Positions 63,752 to 64,000 of a stretch of 64,000 bases of DNA are shown here, piece by piece (position 1 is the first letter of the stretch; each line of letters begins with the position of its first letter). Under the pieces are notes generated by a model. The model saw only the letters and a list, made by a program, of their open reading frames with translations. It ran no database searches and was not told where the DNA came from. Where the stretch lies: assembly GCA_029582165.1 (NCBI GenBank), contig CM055880.1, positions 496,001 through 560,000 of the forward strand, given 5' to 3'. Source of the DNA: Portulaca oleracea (lineage: Eukaryota > Streptophyta > Magnoliopsida > Caryophyllales > Portulacaceae). Both the position numbers and the translations under genes were made by a program.

Positions 63752-64000
63752 CTCCCTTCATTCCATATTAAGGCACCGTTCTTTTGTGCGTTGTGTTTGC
63801 GTTGCGTTGCGTTTGCGTTTCGATAAGTTGCGTTGGGTTGCGGTAGGAAATAATAAAAAGGTGAATAGAGGTGAATAGTAGATTGTGATAAGTTGCGTTA
63901 TCTTGCGTTTACCATGCGTTAGGTTTTATTGATTTTGCATTGCGTTTGGACGCGTTAACGCACAAAAGAACGGTGCCTAATTTTCATAATTTTGGCTTTC
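63752..64000. mobile_element. Stowaway-like MITE split by a Tourist insertion, cut by window end
   Basis: CTCCCTTCATTCCATATTA at 63752-63770 is a Stowaway left end preceded by TA. The sequence resumes after the Tourist element with TTTTCATAATTTTGGC (63981 on), as in the copy at 63525 (ATTATTTTTCATTTTG). The remainder is outside the window. Confidence 0.6.
63772..63977. mobile_element. Tourist-like MITE, GGCACCG subfamily (206 bp)
   Basis: TAA at 63769-63771 and 63978-63980. Ends GGCACCGTTCTTTTGTGCGT and (reverse complement) GGCACCGTTCTTTTGTGCGT are identical over 20 bp, suggesting it is the youngest copy here. Arms repeat TGCGTTGCGTT. Confidence 0.92.

Larger units (their letters stand above)
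58660..64000. other. Intergenic upstream of MAP65
   Basis: No gene recognised. The first ~250 bp should contain the MAP65 leader and promoter; no clear TATA box is seen. Further on lie CCGAAATTTCGG / TTCGGAC-type patches (59130-59350, 60090-60340), a Stowaway-like element (61585), two Tourist-like elements (62239 and 63772) and Stowaway ends at 63525 and 63752. The 89-codon frame at 60808-61077 contains a GGTGGGATCC repeat and has no family signature. Confidence 0.55.

Noticed and set aside
1..64000. tRNA, rRNA, known microRNA or CRISPR
   Set aside because: I looked for tRNA T-loop words and for common plant microRNA sequences by eye and saw none; direct repeats here are MITEs or microsatellites, not spacer arrays. 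A covariance-model search would be decisive.

Overview
The window looks like nuclear DNA of a eudicot plant. The background is very AT-rich, coding exons stand out as GC-rich islands, all four genes have GT-AG style introns, and long intergenic stretches are full of small DNA transposons. The genes match plant families (MYND/SEL1 F-box protein, REF/SRPP lipid-droplet protein, SCP1-like phosphatase, MAP65). The species cannot be fixed from sequence alone. No bacterial, organellar or viral block was recognised.

Layout: 1-28.4 kb has no recognisable gene and holds MITEs, microsatellites and short repeated non-coding motifs. 28.59-30.16 kb (+) is a three-exon F-box/SEL1/MYND gene resembling Arabidopsis At1g67340. 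30.2-39.1 kb is intergenic with three Tourist-like MITEs and LTR-like remnants. 39.15-40.73 kb (-) is a two-exon REF/SRPP gene (LDAP type, 240 aa). 41-44.5 kb is intergenic. 44.57-50.45 kb (-) is a six-coding-exon FCP/SCP1-like phosphatase (406 aa) with a long 5'UTR intron. 50.5-53.6 kb is transposon-rich. 53.60-58.66 kb (-) is an 11-exon MAP65 microtubule-bundling protein (589 aa). 58.7-64 kb is intergenic with further MITEs. Every exon chain was built by hand and checked for splice phase; all joins stay in frame.

The genes are not an operon or cluster. The F-box/MYND gene next to an LDAP-type gene recalls the Arabidopsis At1g67340-At1g67360 neighbourhood, so this looks like old microsynteny stretched by transposon insertion.

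Main points of interest: (i) a dense Tourist-like (PIF/Harbinger) MITE family, about 14 near-complete copies plus fragments, eight with matching TAA or TTA target duplications; (ii) a 397-bp Mutator-type MITE, two copies each flanked by a perfect 9-bp duplication, and a decayed relative that abuts the splice donor inside the phosphatase catalytic motif; (iii) MAP65 intron 1, made almost wholly of five tandem units each carrying a copy of the 3' splice site; (iv) a phase-supported GC-AG intron in the phosphatase; (v) short ordered non-coding motifs shared between distant sites in the gene-free 28 kb. I did not find a multi-gene system that I could call new.
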